This document shows, one piece after another, positions 34,451 through 45,507 of a stretch of 64,000 nt of DNA. The notes below the pieces were generated by a model. That model had not been told where the DNA came from, did no database searches, and saw only the letters and a program-made list of their open reading frames with translations. Position numbers and translations under genes: made by a program. How positions within the stretch are numbered: position 1 is the stretch's first letter; each line of letters opens with the position of its first letter. This stretch comes from Malania oleifera (taxonomy: Eukaryota > Streptophyta > Magnoliopsida > Santalales > Ximeniaceae): assembly GCF_029873635.1 (NCBI RefSeq), contig NC_080426.1:58002673-58066672 (forward strand). Direction: 5' to 3'.

Positions 34451-36130
34451 GTTAATGCTCAATTTTTGCAATCCTATGCTCAATTTTTACTTAAACTTCT
34501 CCCCCTTTTGACATCAATCAAAAAGAGCAAAAAAATGATTAAGTTCAAGTAATATCACGTTTTGAGCATATGATTAAACATGCATATCAAACATATGCAC
34601 ACACTCAATTTATTTTTCAATATAGCATGTGCAGTGTGTTTTAATAGTCATATCTTTACTAACATCTTTTTCTTTCTTTGACATTATTGTTGATTTTATG
34701 ATACCAATTTAAAATTGAATTCATGATATCTATTTAAAATTCATGATACCAATTGAAAATTCTCTAAATTGATTAATAGGGAAACAATCATAATATATGA
34801 CATAACACTCCCCCCTGAATTCAATACATTCAATTTTGTTATCAATTTTGCTTTCATCATCCCATGTTTCAAAACATTGATTCACATCATGTATCAAATA
34901 TCAATATCATGCTAATATCACCAATGTCATACTATGCTTATAAATATAATCATTCTTGTCATGCTTAAAAAACCAATTGATCTTTTAGATTGTGATACCA
35001 AATGAGCTTTTTTTTTAAAAGAAAAATTGTGATACCAATTAAAAATTTTTTAAATGTGATACTAAAAATATTCATGGATACCAAATACTTTATAGATACC
35101 AAAGTCATTATCATACTATACACAGCTCATGGATACCAATATAACCATTATATCTCTCATAGCTCATGGATATCAATATTAAAAAGCAATAAGTCTATCC
35201 ATGTAATTCATTAATAACATGCATGGTCTCATATCAAAATTCATGATTTTGCTCAATAATCTCATGCTCAAATTTTCAACATAGTGAACCATAAATTTTC
35301 AATATAAGTCAAGTATATCATGTAGCATAGGCATGTAAGCATGTAGCATATAGCATATCATATAGGCAAGTAAGCATGTAGCATATAGCATTTCATTCTC
35401 AAATATCTTTAAAAAAAAATATGCAGTCGTCTATCAACAGGGGGCAGTCGTCTGTCACTAAACAATCAGGTTTTTAAAAATGAACAAAAGGGTGACAGTC
35501 ATCTGTCCATATGGTGACAATCGTCTGTCCATTAACAAATCAGTTTTTCAATATACATAGAAGGTTGACAGTCGTATGGCAGAACACTCACAGACGGCTC
35601 ACTGGTCACTGGCAGTCACCTGTCCATTACTTGATAGTCGTCTATCAGTCTTCTGACTTGTGTTAAAAACACTTCAAAAACATGCCAATCATCTGTCACT
35701 AGACAGACAGTCGTCTGTCAACTGGATTTTACTCATTCCAACATATTTTTGAGTTCTCTCTTCTTTGCTCAATTAATCTTAGAAAATGAACTTGTTTAAC
35801 TTTGAAAAACTTGTTCCAAGTTTTATATTAAGGTCTCTAAGTCTCTAATGAGCTTAAAAAAATTCATTCTTGAATAAACTTGAAGTACTTATGTAATAAG
35901 CTCAATTTGATATTTTCTTAATATTTTCTTAAGTTAAGCTTTGTAAAAATCATCTTATGATTTGACCAACAATGTCATTTTGAATTTGTTATAATAAGCT
36001 TTTAACTCATTTGTTAAGTTTTTCTATTTCAACTAGTTTGTTTGTTGATCATGAATTAAGTTACTTTCTCAATTTTTAAAGGGGAATGACTTAATCCATG
36101 GAGTTTTCAATTTATAAACTAGTCTTTCAC
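34186..36130 (-). other. Noncoding internal region of the gag-only copia element
   Basis: No pol domain is visible. The region holds a (TA)n run at 34410-34446, dispersed GATACCAAT-like short repeats at 34690-35190, and a cluster of GACAGTCGTCTGTC-like motifs at 35420-35730 matching those of the LTR U3. Confidence 0.6.
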
Positions 36131-36138
36131 CTTGGTAC

Positions 36139-36916
36139 CTATACTTTCTTGGGTCCGGTTGGCTTAACAAAGGATGTTTCTTTAACTCTCCATATTTGTT
36201 TAGTTTTCACACCTTTCCTCTTAAATGGACATTCAAACTTTATATGTCCCTTTTTCTTACATTGATAGCATATGGTGTTAGTGTAAGCATTGAAGGAAGT
36301 GCTTGCATTATCTTTGGAGGCTTTTGAGAAATATCCCATGTAAAGATTTTTTTTTCTTTGTATTTTCAACCCCGTTAAACCCAATGCCTTCTTTATTTAA
36401 AGTCATCCTTTGTGAGCCTATCATTTTGTCAAAGTTTGTTTTTCCTTTTGTAAAATTATAGATGATCTTTTCTTTATCTTCAATTTTACTTTTGAGATCA
36501 TTTAACTCTATCTCTTTATTGTTATCAACCTTCTTTTGAGATATCTCTAACTCTAGAGATAATTTTCTTATTTTATTCTCTAATTCAGAAACATATATAT
36601 CTTTCTTATATTCTATAGAGGATAGGGATTGAAGGTCTTCTATCATATTTTCATTCTTGCTTTCTAATTCTTTAATTTTCAAGTCTTTTTCATTTTCAGC
36701 AAGATTTTTAGATTCTATCTCCTTTGTTATAACTTCATTGTTACTTTCTATTTTCTTGATTCTTGAATCCTTTTCTCTTTCAAATTTTCTAAGTGATTCT
36801 AACTCTTTCATCATTCCTTCATTCTTATTTTTCAATGATGAGTTTTGTTTGGTTACTTTAATTAACATCTTATGCACCTTGAATAAGTCATTTTGAAGTT
36901 CTTCATAAGATGACAT
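36139..36916 (-). pseudogene. Copia gag extension: coiled coil and second CCHC zinc knuckle, frameshifted
   Basis: From 36916 the minus strand encodes about 200 residues rich in Lys, Glu and Leu with heptad-like spacing (KELESLRKFEREKDSRIKK and similar), a likely long coiled coil. After a frameshift at about 36310-36380 a second zinc knuckle follows, CYQCKKKGHIKFEC (CX2CX4HX4C), and then QIWRVKETSFVKPTGPKK, typical of the segment before protease in SIRE-like copia elements. The protein ends at 36139 before any protease motif. It lies 70 bp after the main gag frame, from which it was probably once continuous. Confidence 0.7.
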
Positions 36917-36985
36917 GCTTTCATCATTGGATTCATCACTACAAGACTTATTTGAAGATTTAGATAAGGAGCTTTCCTTATCATC

Positions 36986-38038
36986 TCAAGCCATAAAGCA
37001 CGTATAAGCAACCTCTTGGTCACTTGATTCATTTTCCGAACTACTTGTACTTATCATGTCCCAAGTAGTGGCTTTCATGACCTTTTTCTTTTTCTTCTTA
37101 GACTCTTTCTTAAGTAGAGGACATTCTGGTTTTAAATGTCCAGCTTTGTTGCAATTATAGCATGTAGGAGTTTTACTTTTAGATTTCTTTTTGCTGATTT
37201 CTTCTCCTTCTTCATCTGATTCGGAGTCTTGGTTTCTTCTTTTAAATTTGTTTCTCCTTCTTAGTATCCTTGCTAGCTTTTTAGATATGAAGGCTTCTTC
37301 ATCTTCATCCATTTCACTACTTGAGTTTTCTTTTAAGACTTTAGAGGCTATTGATTCTTGGACTTTGGTTTTTCCACTCTTTTCATTCATTGCCATTTCA
37401 TATGTAAGGAGAGAACCTATAAGTTCATCTAAGGAAGTGTTTTTCAAATTTCTTCCTTCGGTTATGGCAGTGGCTTTTGGTTCCCATATGGTTGGTAGCC
37501 CTCTAAGAATTTTCCTTATCATTTCATAAGTAGTGTAGGTTTTTCCTAGTGCATTTAGGGAATTTATTATGTGAGTGAACCTTGTAAACATATTAGTTAT
37601 GAATTCATCTGGGTCCATCCTAAAAGCTTCATATTCACTTGTAAGCATATCAATCATATTATCCCTAACATCTATAGTGCCTTCGTAGGTGACTTCTAGC
37701 TTGTCCCAAATTTCCTTAGCTGATTTGCAAGTCATTACTCTATTAAATTCATTGGCATTAAAAGCACAATATAGAGCATTCATAGCACTAGATTTTATTT
37801 GCAGCATCTTATAGTCTAAGTCTTTCATATCAATTTTCTCCTTAGGGACTTATTTTCCATCAACTATATTAGTGGGAATTTGGTCACCTTCCATGACAAC
37901 CTCCCAAGTTTTCCAATTCATAGTTTGAAGATATATTTGCATTCTCTTTTTCCAGAAGATATAGTTCAAACCACAAAAGATTGGTGGCCTAGTTGAAGAT
38001 TGTCCCTCTTCAAAGGGAGCCACGCCTAAGTTAGTCAT
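36986..38038 (-). pseudogene. Ty1/copia Gag (UBN2-type) with zinc knuckle
   Basis: Two adjacent minus-strand frames (38038-37850 and 37828-36986) make one Gag. The N-terminus (FCGLNYIFWKKRMQIYLQ) is the DUF4219-like start. The UBN2 capsid region follows (AKEIWDKLEVTYEG, YEMIRKILRGLP, TSLDELIGSLLTYEM), then a basic region (LARILRRRNKFKRR) and the knuckle CYNCNKAGHLKPEC near 37100-37150. The two parts are separated by one stop at 37850-37852, so a single nonsense change breaks the protein. The 280-residue second part is otherwise intact, the longest clean retroelement frame here. Confidence 0.85.
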
Positions 38039-38074
38039 TTGGATCTTTTTATAGCTACTAATTAAGATTTGCTA

Positions 38075-39820
38075 TTAATTCTTTAATCAATCAAGAACTT
38101 AGTTCTTTTATCCAATCAATAATACAATTAAACAACCAATCAATTAAACACAATTTTCAAGCCAAACAATCAATTTATTTGCCAAGTACAAGTTAGACAA
38201 CAAACAACCAAACCAAGATATAAAGTATTCAGCACTTTGGTAATATAAGATCTTGAGATAGTTTGTTTGTTAATATAAGTCTTGTGGTTATGAATTTGAA
38301 AACCTTGTAAAGAATATAATCTAATATTCAATAATCCTTTCACAAACACAATAAAGCTTTTTGTTGTCGGCCCAAGATATAAATTTGAATCAAGCCCTCT
38401 ATATATGGATTTTCTTAATATGATGTTCAATACAACATTCAATCACTCTTTCCAAATATTCAAAACTCAAATAAACTTTCAGTTAATTTATCTTTGAGTG
38501 TTTAACCAAGAAACGTACTCTCGTATGGTTTCCACAAGATATGGTTTAACCAACGTACTCCCTTTCGATTTTCGCAACCCAAATCAAAATTAAACTTTAA
38601 GTTTACTTGATTTCCAAATATGCGTAGTATATTTGATTTTCAATTTAAATCATCTACGCAATTTAAATATGTCATGAAAATAAAGAATAGGGAAAGAGAG
38701 AGTGAGACAGAGATTTTTATGAGGTTCGGCTTATACCCAGCCTACGTCCTCGCCTTTGGCAAACCACCAAAGGATTCACTAAACATGTTCCTTTGACGGG
38801 CGGAACAAACCCTTACAACACACCTTGGTTAAGGTTAGAGCCTACCTTCTCCAAACGATATCCCCTCGTTCGGTCACCCCTTAACTAGGCTAGAGCCTGC
38901 CTCTCTAAACAATATCCCCTTACTTAGCCAAAGATCCAAAAAACCTTTGGAATCGTCAATCTACAAGATAAATATCAAATAGATGTATACAAAGAACTTG
39001 CTCCTCAAAGAGCTGGTTAGTACAACAATCACAGCACAACTAATATACTTCAAAGTAAATCACAATATGGAATATAACTTGAAGCTCAAGGAAGTATATC
39101 ACCGATTAATTTTTTCAATGATTGAAATATTTAGAATTTGTAGCACAATTTCGGTGGAAGAAGATCAGCAACAACTTAGTTGAATTCATGCACAATATGT
39201 GAGCTTGAGAGCAAGAGAAAGCCTTGATAATTTGAGAGCAATTTGAGAGAGACTTCGAATTTTTTCAGAATTTGAATTCTTGGTGCCTTGATTTAATGAT
39301 ATTTGAGGCTTATTTATAGACTTTAAAAGTGTATAACTTGATCGCCAAGTGGCTTGAAGTATTCCCTAAGTTTCCATAAGTTTTGAGCCCCAAGCAACCT
39401 CTTTTAAAAATTTGACTGTTATGAAAAAATCTCAAAACAGCCGCGTGGCAGATGACTGTCCATTTTGGGCAGTCATCTTTCCAATTAAAACAAAGGGGTA
39501 GTAGGGTGTCAGTCGTCTGTCCAAACATGCATAGATGCCTCAAAGTGCACTGGCAGTCGACTTTCTAGTTCTTAACAGTCGTCTGTCATGTTGTCAGATT
39601 CGAGCACCTTTTAGTATTTTGGTCATAACTTTTTTCTGTATAACTTCAAATTTGATGATCTTGATGTCAAATTAATTCTAAGAAAAATCCTAAAACTCTT
39701 ATGTTGAACACATTTTAAAATAAGGATTTGGTGATGGAGAAAAATGTATATCAATGTAGATGTAGAAAAGTTGACAGCATTTGAGAAATCCTCTTTTTGG
39801 TACTTTTCATTCCAAAAAGA
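38075..39820 (-). repeat. Truncated 5' LTR of the gag-only copia element
   Basis: Colinear with 31973-33725 of the 3' LTR, including the TTTGGCAAACCACCAAA block. It lacks about 120 bp at its inner end, where it joins the gag leader directly without a primer site, and about 460 bp of U3 at its outer end. Confidence 0.8.
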
Positions 39821-41042
39821 TTGTACAGTGTTTTATAGAGTTGATTATACAGTGTTTTCATTACCATGATTATATGGAAATATACAAAACCATGATTATA
39901 CAGAATTTTATAGAACCACGATATACAGAATATAGAACCGTGATATACAGAAATACAGATTATGTAGAATATAGAGTCATGACATACATAATACAGAATT
40001 ACTATTATAAAGATACAAAATATACAGATATTACAGCATCATGGCTATACAGTTGATACAGAATCATGGTTATTACAGAAATACAAAATCATGGTAAAAC
40101 AGTTAGATTTATATAGAAATATTATTATATAGTATTAGACCCCGATGGAATACATCAATTTACAAAGCAAAGTACCGTTGCGATACAGTACATACAGTGC
40201 AACCATATGTCTCAAACAGAGTATGGTACAACCGATTGTGCCCTCAGGTAGAGTTGTGAGCTCCCTGGCGTCTAGACCAGGTGGAGCGGGTCTTTCATGC
40301 TATAGTTATCTAGATATGCATATAGTTAGGCCAACACTGGTGGGCCAACCAGTGTTTAGCCCTGCCTACAGGCCGCACAACCCAGTCATGAGGGGGTAAG
40401 TCATAACCTATAGCCATCCAGGGGGAAGTTTACAGATATATGGTTATGTATATTAAACACAAAAAGCAAAGATTATGTATTATAGATAGAAGTACTTTTG
40501 AATAGATAACTTAAAAATTTTCATCTATATGATATAAGCATGTGTTACTATACAGATATTTTTATTGATGTATATCGTATACAGTATTAATTAAATGATA
40601 TGTTGTCAATTAACTTATATGCCACACACTGGTAATAACATGTTTCTCCTTACTGAGAGGTGTCTCACCCCAGCATTATTAAACATTTTAGGTAATCTAT
40701 AGAGGCGAGTAAGGCCGGCTTAGAGGTAGAGGTGGTGTTGAGTTGGCGTAGTTTTGGGGTGAGTTTTGGGCTGGTCTGTGGAGCCCACAGTATTTTGGGA
40801 CTTTTGGGAAATGTTATGTATATATGTGTATGGATACAACTTGGTTTATAGTATTATGGTATTGTATTTTGGAATATGATGTATATTTATGTACTTCTGC
40901 TGCTTAGATGTTATATGAAATGCATAGGATACCACGGTCCCACTCTGGGTTGTGATGATGATAGCTATGCTCATGCAAGGTATTAGGGATTATATTAATA
41001 TAGAGAGAGAAAAAAAATAGATGAAAATTTCAGGTCGTTACA
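39821..41042 (+). repeat. Chromovirus LTR fragment (3' part)
   Basis: Plus-orientation R/U5 part of a chromovirus LTR ending CAGGTCGTTACA at 41042. It holds dispersed ATACAGAATATAGAACC-type units (39860-40110) and the conserved GGCCGCACAACCCAGTCATGAGG block (40370-40400). Its U3 is missing at the junction with the copia LTR. Confidence 0.75.
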
Positions 41043-42243
41043 GTATATCTACAAACCGTTGATAGTTTGACTCAGGAATCTAGCGTAGATTTTTAAATTT
41101 TGAATAGAGATGTTAAGTTGGTTGGGGTTTGGAGGCAAAGCCTTGACGAACTTTATTTATGTATTTGTATGGTTGTTCGTGTCTTTGACAAAAGATAGTA
41201 AGAAAAATTGTTGATTGTTCTGTGGATATAGGCATTGCCAAACCATGTAATTCGTTATGTCTTTACTATTGCTTTCATACAGTTATTGTGAATTTTAGTT
41301 TTTTATATTTTACCATTGACTGTTTGCATTTGGTTGATCCTATATTCCATTGTGCAATTCAATTTCTACAACACATCTTAAGATATCAGTTATGTGCTTC
41401 ATCTTAATTTTTTATTTTTTTTTTGGATTTTAGTCTAGGGTTGCACATCTTTTACTTGATTATTACTTTTTTTAAATTAGAGAGATGGCTTAATCCATAC
41501 CCCTTTTTATATTTTAAATTTTAAAATTTTAATTATTCATTTTTTAGTTTAAAAATGCTTTAAAATAAAAAAAATACCAAAAAATAGTAAATAAACAAAA
41601 TTTATCTATAATTATAATTATTTCCTATTTTCTTTGTTTTTTATTTCATTGAATATACTATAAATGTTTTAGAAACTCCAAAAAGAAAATGCAATAGAAA
41701 TCCCAAAAACCTAAAGAAAAATCTTTTTTTTGGGGGGGGGGGGGGGAATAACTCTATAGATGAACAAAAAATGCCTAAAAAATAAAAAATAAAAATCCTT
41801 TTAGGAGCTTGTTAGATTTTTTTTTTTTTCATAACAGCCAATAATAATACCCTTAGTTCTTTTCCAAAAGCTCTACCATCTTTCAAATTCACATTTTTAT
41901 ATATGTCAGTTTGATATTTTCAAAAGTTTCATCTTTTTAGGCATTGAACTTCAAGTTCAATTTCTTTCCAAATCCATCATTTCTTTTTAAAAAAAAAAAA
42001 ATCAATAAATGACTTTCCTACTCCGTCATTTCAAAATTTGAAAATAGGGATTCTAAGCCCCTTTTTTTTCCTTCTTTTATTTTTTAAAAATTATTTTATT
42101 TTAAAATCTATATGACTTAGCAATAAAGGTCTGATGGGCTATCCATTCCGTCTTGAAACCACACCATTATTGGTATTTCATTTGGGCATGCGAGGAAAAA
42201 ACCACACCATTATTGGTGTTTCATTTGGGCTTACAAGGGAAAT

Positions 42244-42279
<36 letters not shown>

Positions 42280-42954
42280 TTTATATTTCTTTCTTTTAAT
42301 AGCCACAAGGCTTTACAATAATGGTTCCTAGGCCATCCTTTCTGTCCCAAAATCATACCATCATTAGTGTTTGATTTGGGCGCATAAGGGAAACATTCAT
42401 TCTTTCCCTTCCCTTTGTTTTTTTTTTTTTTAAATACAAAACATCCAACCAATGATGGCAACTCGGGTATACAAGGTCCAAATCGAGTGAGGTCAATTCC
42501 GACTCATCAAACTTAGTTATTTAAAATTGTATCATTTTTTGTTGAACTATGTTCATTCATTTTTCTATCAAATCATTTTTACATATAGTGCGTACATATA
42601 TATATATATATATATATATTCAAAAATCGTATACTAATTTTTTGAATAATTATTACTTTGTAGGGTTTGCGGATTGTCACAACAACATCGGGATGATGTC
42701 AAACACTACAGTTGGATGCATCTTTTTACTTTTTCTGTATTTTTTGTTATTTGAACAGAATAGAGTTTAGTATTTGAATTTGTATTTGTATTTGAATTTT
42801 GAATGATTTATGAATTTTGAACAATTTGTATTTGAAATTTGAACAATTTATAAATTTTTTAGTAATTCTGGTTCAATATTATGTATGCTGAAATGTAATT
42901 ACAGGTTTTTATAGAAATTAATAAATGATTTAAAAAAATATATATTATTTTAAA
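41043..42954. other. Anonymous AT-rich region with local repeats
   Basis: No convincing gene. Features seen: a G-run at 41730-41747; three copies of a block like CACACCATTATTGGTGTTTC at about 42160, 42206 and 42355; a (CT)n run at 42249-42276; a (TA)n run at 42595-42620. TTTGAATTTGTATTTG-type repeats lie at 42770-42850. Confidence 0.5.
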
Positions 42955-43221
42955 GTATTAGTGACGGTTTTTAAATGATCACTAATAGTACTACTAGTAA
43001 ATATTAGTGACAGTTTTCATAATTAGACTTTTAGTGACGATTTTTAGCCGAGAAAATATAGAATTTATAGTGACGTTCTTAGGCTTTTAGTGATAGAATA
43101 AAATCGTCACTAATACTCTATTATTAGTGACGATTTTAAAATTCGTCACTAATAAGTAGTTGTCAATGCCATTTTAGTGACGAATTTGAAATCGTCACTA
43201 ATAACCTTATTTTTTGTAGTG
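42955..43221. mobile_element. CACTA-type DNA transposon terminus (one end)
   Basis: The right edge reads TTTTTTGTAGTG, the inverted form of CACTACAAAAAA, a classic CACTA terminus. Inside it are several direct and inverted copies of ATTAGTGACGATTTT, like the subterminal repeats of CACTA elements. I found no matching CACTACAAAAA start to the left, so only one end can be supported. A small nonautonomous element or a broken end are both possible. Confidence 0.65.
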
Positions 43222-43494
43222 TATTCACATAATGGATGACAATAGGTGTCTAAAAAACCCACCTCTCTTTCGTAGATCATCATTAAGGTTTCTTGTTTTT
43301 CTCCTTCCTCCCAAAGGATCAAGTGATGACTCCCCTTTATCTTATTCTCAATCCCCATCCTTAATTGCGACATTGCACTTGCATGACAATCAATGTTGAG
43401 AGAGCAAGTTGAGCTGAACAAAGTTAAGCATACTAGGATGAGTAGATCAATAGAAAAATACTAGGCCAAATCGAACATACCTCAATCTTAAATC
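43222..43494. other. No recognised feature
   Basis: AT-rich sequence between the CACTA-like terminus and the minisatellite. Its last part (43390-43494) already contains scattered GAGCTGAAC and TGAGTAGAT half-units. Confidence 0.4.
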
Positions 43495-44020
43495 CTGAGC
43501 AGAGCTAAACAATTGGATCTAAGTAGAGTCTAACTATCAAACTTGAGCAAAACTTAACAGTTTATTTTGAGCAAAGCTTAGTTATCGATTTTGAGTAGTG
43601 CTTAACAATTTATTTAAAGTTAACCTTAGTTGTTTATTCTTAACATAGGTCAATTGTTTATTTTCTGTAAAGCTCACTATTGAATTAAAGTAGAGCTTAG
43701 TTGTTGAATCTAATCAAAGCTCAGTTGTTGATTCTAAATATAGCTCAAGTGTTGATCCTATGTAGAGCTTAACTATTTATCCAAAGTAGAGCTCAAATAT
43801 TGAACTTGAGAAAAGCTTGGCTGCTGAATCTAAGCAGAACTTAAATATTTATTTTGGGTAGAGCTTAGTTGTTTATTTTGAGAAAAGCTCATCTATTGAA
43901 TTTGAGCATAGTTGAGCTATTTAATCTAAGTAAATATTAGTTGAATAAAATTAAAGCTCAGCTATTGAATTTGTGTAAATATTAGTTGTTTATACTAAGT
44001 AGAGCTTAGTTATCAAACAG
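43495..44020. repeat. 24-bp minisatellite, about 22 degenerate copies
   Basis: The consensus is close to TGAGTAGAGCTTAGTTGTTG plus four bases (AATC). Units keep a 24-bp period (two or three are 22-23 bp) through strong base divergence. Neither strand stays open across the array, because TAA and TAG recur, so it is unlikely to be a coding repeat now. Confidence 0.85.
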
Positions 44021-44650
44021 GGCTAGAGTTTAATCCTTCTTGCCTTTAGATGTTGGCCTTTTATATAGACCCAAGTTGGCCCTTTTATGCAGACTTGGAG
44101 CTCAATTCTTTTTGTGCCCACCCATAGGTCAATTGACTTTTTTGTGCCTACCTAAAGGCCAATTTTTTTGCAAATCATAACTTTTGTGGAAGGCATAAAT
44201 AAACTTCAATTGTTCATCCATTTCTTAGAGAATATTTCAAATACAATCATTATAACAACTAAAGTTTCCCGCATATAACGATTTTTTTGTTGCCACGTTT
44301 TTATATCTTATCTTTATCTTTCATCACTCCCTTTAGTGTTTTTTTTTTTTCTCTGGTGTATTTCATGGTTTCGGGCCCCCCCCCCCCCCCCGGCACCAAA
44401 ATGACAAGAATTTCTCTTGTAATTGTTTCCTTCTCATGTGCGACTGTCAAAGTCTTCTTTCTGAGATATTTCCCTTTCTTCCTTAAGAATTCGAAGAGAT
44501 GGACTTGTTAGTATCATGTCCTTAATCTCATTTGTAGGTATCACATTTATTTATGATGACTCTCTTCTCAATCAGGTGACATTGTTCTTCCCTTTATATC
44601 AACATTAAAATGCGAGTATGAGTAGTATTTTAAGGGTGTAATGTTGATGC
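44021..44650. other. Anonymous region with a C-run
   Basis: No gene recognised. A run of about 18 C lies at 44375-44392 followed by GGCACC. Confidence 0.4.
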
Positions 44651-45245
44651 CTAGGTTGAGGTACTACTTCATAAGTTGTGCTAGGATGCTTTGAGATGTT
44701 CCTCCTCTTTTCATAAATTCGTGAAAGTTTAATAGGATATGTTCTTTTTAGTTTAATCATGAGTATTCATATATCATTTCATCCATATTAATCTAATTTT
44801 TTGTGCTTGAGCCATTACCTCCCCCATATCCATTGATGGCTTTTTCCTAAGGACATAAGGAACTCCTTTTGGCACAAGATTGTTGTCAAAGTTGTTAGGG
44901 CCACTAGGTGATCCAAATTCTTGACAGCTACAGTGACATAAGTAAATCACTGTATGAACTTTTTTTTATGATTCCTTCTCTTGTTGAACTAAGATCATTA
45001 GATGGGCATAAGTTTTTACTATTTTGTAGCTACTAACAAAATGCCATTCCAACTGCTTTTCTAGCTCCTATAGGAACCAATGGATCATGGCTTCGATGCT
45101 CAATACCAACATTATGCTAGTCCTCTAAAATTTGCTACAAAGGCTCTGCAAATAATCATATCAATTGTCTCTTTGAAGCTACATCAAGGTCTTAAACGAA
45201 TCTAGATGATCTATAATGTCGAAGGTACCATTATATTTGTCAAAG
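44650..45245 (-). pseudogene. Degenerate Ty3/gypsy gag fragment
   Basis: Minus-strand pieces fit the Retrotrans_gag pattern: DIIDHLDSFKTLM, a degraded CRAF-like segment, a W-containing segment before ELEKQLEWHFVSSYKIVKTYAHLM, and further on PSMDMGEVMAQAQK. The order (DHL-x-x-F ... ELEK-x-F-x-x-x-F ... HL ... MAQAQK) matches Athila/Tat-type gags. It is riddled with stops and frameshifts. Confidence 0.55.
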
Positions 45246-45279
45246 ATCAGTATTTGGAAAATTTTCCAATAAAGAAACC

Positions 45280-45442
45280 TGAGGGGAATGGTGTATTCCC
45301 AAGTGGGGGGTGAACTGGGTTTTAAAAACTTTTGCAGATTAATTTAACTGATTCACCGAAACATATCCCAATCAAAATATAATATATGTAAAATGATTAT
45401 AACCATAAATGCAAAAATACACTTGCGAAAAATATAAACAAG

Positions 45443-45507
<65 letters not shown>

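Larger units (their letters stand above)
31854..39820 (-). mobile_element. Gag-only Ty1/copia derivative (SIRE-like), minus strand
   Basis: Layout in element orientation: truncated 5' LTR (39820-38075), gag (38038-36986), coiled-coil plus second zinc knuckle (36916-36139), about 1.95 kb noncoding, purine tract, 3' LTR (34185-31854). No protease, integrase, RT or RNase H is present, so it depends on another element for mobility. The gag type resembles plant SIRE-type copia elements. The 5' LTR lacks its U3 start (cut at 39820) and its last 120 bp together with the primer site. Confidence 0.75.

Noticed and set aside
34186..36130. Possible env-like gene of a SIRE-type element
   Set aside because: No long frame or membrane-protein signal on the element's strand; many stops.
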